NCBI GenBank assembly: GCA_030627025.1
Contig: DAOUSX010000061.1
Location: forward strand, 1 to 6,533
DNA: 6,533 nucleotides
DNA from: Dehalococcoidia bacterium
GTDB taxonomy: Bacteria; Chloroflexota; Dehalococcoidia; GIF9; AB-539-J10
Direction of reading: 5' to 3'
The notes under the pieces are model-generated. The model worked only from the letters and a program-made list of their open reading frames with translations, was not told the DNA's origin and did no database searches. This document shows positions 5,591 to 6,533 of the stretch, in pieces (within the stretch, counting starts at the first letter, position 1; the number at the start of each line of letters is the position of its first letter). The translations under genes and the position numbers were made by a program.

Positions 5591-5896
5591 ATGGGAGATA
5601 TTCTTGATGAAGCTACGGCGATTCTCAGATGCAGGGAATGTCTGTGGTATAAGAATTGTGTAACTCCGCTACAGGTTAGTCCTGAAGATATCGCTCAATT
5701 CAGGTTGATGTTGCAGCAGGGAAATCTTCCTGAACAGGCAAAAAGTGAAATGGAGAATATCCTGGAGAATATAGCTTCTATGAGCCAGAACATGATTTTA
5801 CAAAGTTGCCCTGTGTTTGCGCAGCGGCTTAAAGAAAGTCCTGAACTTGCTCGACAAGTCAAGGAGATGATGCAGAACTGGGGAAAGGAGGAATGA
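5591..5896 (+). CDS. Conserved-looking small protein with four cysteines, unknown function
   Basis: A 101-aa soluble protein with no membrane segment or signal peptide. The cysteines are C14-x2-C17-x5-C23 ([14 protein letters not shown]) and a lone C73-P74 after a long helical stretch. Such a set could bind a 4Fe-4S cluster or a zinc ion, with the helices bringing C73 near the N-terminal three. The remainder (about 30-100) is rich in Glu, Gln, Met and Leu and should be helical. I do not recognise a named family; I have an impression of similar proteins in Chloroflexota genomes but cannot confirm it. The start is well supported: AAGGAGGG at 5578-5585 lies 5 bases before the ATG. The stop overlaps the start of the next gene (ATGA), so the two are probably translated together. 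Confidence 0.85.
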   Translation: MGDILDEATAILRCRECLWYKNCVTPLQVSPEDIAQFRLMLQQGNLPEQAKSEMENILENIASMSQNMILQSCPVFAQRLKESPELARQVKEMMQNWGKEE

Positions 5897-6533
5897 CCGA
5901 ACAACTGGGCAAAATAGAAAAGCCCCTGGCAGAGCAGTTTAAGGGGAGTAAAAAGCTTTATCTTGTCCCGTTGATATTTTCTGGTGAGGATACTCCTGCA
6001 GAATATAAGGAAAGATGCCATCGCTACTGGGAGCAGGTGGCAGAGCAGTTAGCCAGTCTGGAAGAAAAAATCGGTAGGGTGAAGCGGGTTTATCACGAGT
6101 CAATTTCGCTGTCTGGTGAGGATGGTATGAAGCTGGCGGAAAAGATAAACCAAAGCTGCTATCAAATTGCTAAAAGCAAGTGTGATAACGAGGCTACCTT
6201 CGAGGCAATTGAGGATGGGGAATTGCTCGAGGAGGTTATAGATTGGGAGAGGTGTCTTTTGCTCGGCTTTGCAACTGTGAAGGTGGCGAGCAAAGTTTCT
6301 GAATTTTACACTGAGACTTCGAGGAAGCGGTATGAGTTCATGGCTAATAGAATAACTGAGACGCTTAAGGATAACGAAGCGGGGCTTTTATTCATCATAG
6401 AGGGGCACAGGTTACAATTTCCCAAGGACATTGAGGTATTCAGCATTTCTCCGCCGGCTCTGGATGAAATTCACCGCTGGATTCGCGACGAGGCTAGCAA
6501 GAAAGAGGAACTAAAGGAGACAGAGACAGAGAG
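5893..6533 (+). CDS. Hypothetical protein, at least 213 aa, 3' end outside the window
   Basis: The open frame starts at the ATG overlapping the previous stop (ATGA) and is still open at the window edge, with 213 codons seen. The ribosome binding site AAAGGAGG (5884-5891) ends one base before the ATG, which is tight, so coupling to the upstream gene's termination is likely. Visible segments are a short strand KLYLVPLIF (about 21-29), charged helices including [17 protein letters not shown] (45-61), VYHES, a [10 protein letters not shown] segment (118-126), and a compact region from about 159 ([16 protein letters not shown], then [18 protein letters not shown]). Residues from about 200 are Lys/Glu-rich, so the true end is probably not far beyond the edge. 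There is no signal peptide or membrane helix. I do not recognise a family. The strand-rich part near 159-185 faintly recalls archaeo-eukaryotic release-factor-like domains, but that is only an impression. Confidence 0.85.
   Translation, partial: MTEQLGKIEKPLAEQFKGSKKLYLVPLIFSGEDTPAEYKERCHRYWEQVAEQLASLEEKIGRVKRVYHESISLSGEDGMKLAEKINQSCYQIAKSKCDNEATFEAIEDGELLEEVIDWERCLLLGFATVKVASKVSEFYTETSRKRYEFMANRITETLKDNEAGLLFIIEGHRLQFPKDIEVFSISPPALDEIHRWIRDEASKKEELKETETE

Overview
The window looks like a piece of an anaerobic bacterial genome, rich in iron-sulfur oxidoreductases and carrying families of short palindromic extragenic repeats. My best guess is Chloroflexota (Dehalococcoidia-like), from the look of the proteins and the repeats. 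A syntrophic Desulfobacterota-type anaerobe is the main alternative. No rRNA or tRNA gene is visible to settle the taxonomy.

Left and centre (about 185-4934, all on the minus strand): a compact redox operon. In transcription order it holds a possible small leader ORF (58 aa), an FrhB-family iron-sulfur flavoprotein (370 aa), iorA (644 aa) and iorB (199 aa) of an indolepyruvate-type 2-oxoacid:ferredoxin oxidoreductase, and a stand-alone LUD-domain (LutB/LutC-type) protein. Intergenic gaps are 2 to about 100 bases, with good ribosome binding sites. IorAB should decarboxylate a 2-oxo acid (aryl pyruvate by family precedent) to an acyl-CoA and pass electrons through TPP and two C-terminal clusters. 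The FrhB-like protein is a plausible partner moving those electrons to or from a flavin or deazaflavin (F420-like) carrier. The role of the LUD protein is unknown; its family is tied to lactate/2-hydroxy acid oxidation. The most unusual detail is that the reading frame of the LUD gene and its family-like N-terminus extend past the first standard start codon to an ATA codon, which sits at ideal spacing behind a GGAGG.

Divergent intergenic region (about 4935-5590): no convincing gene. It holds candidate promoters for both directions and a cluster of palindromic elements whose ends read TGTCATTGCGAG. One is a 203-bp MITE-like element with perfect 13-bp terminal inverted repeats and an AT-rich core, one is a 91-bp element, and there are solo ends. 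The same family lies at 1-172, just after the LUD stop codon, where one end of the element has been tandemly repeated with a 23-bp period.

Right (5591-6533, plus strand): a two-gene operon of unrecognised function with a 4-base ATGA overlap. A 101-aa protein with four cysteines (C-x2-C-x5-C and a later CP) is followed by a mostly helical protein of at least 213 aa that runs off the window edge.
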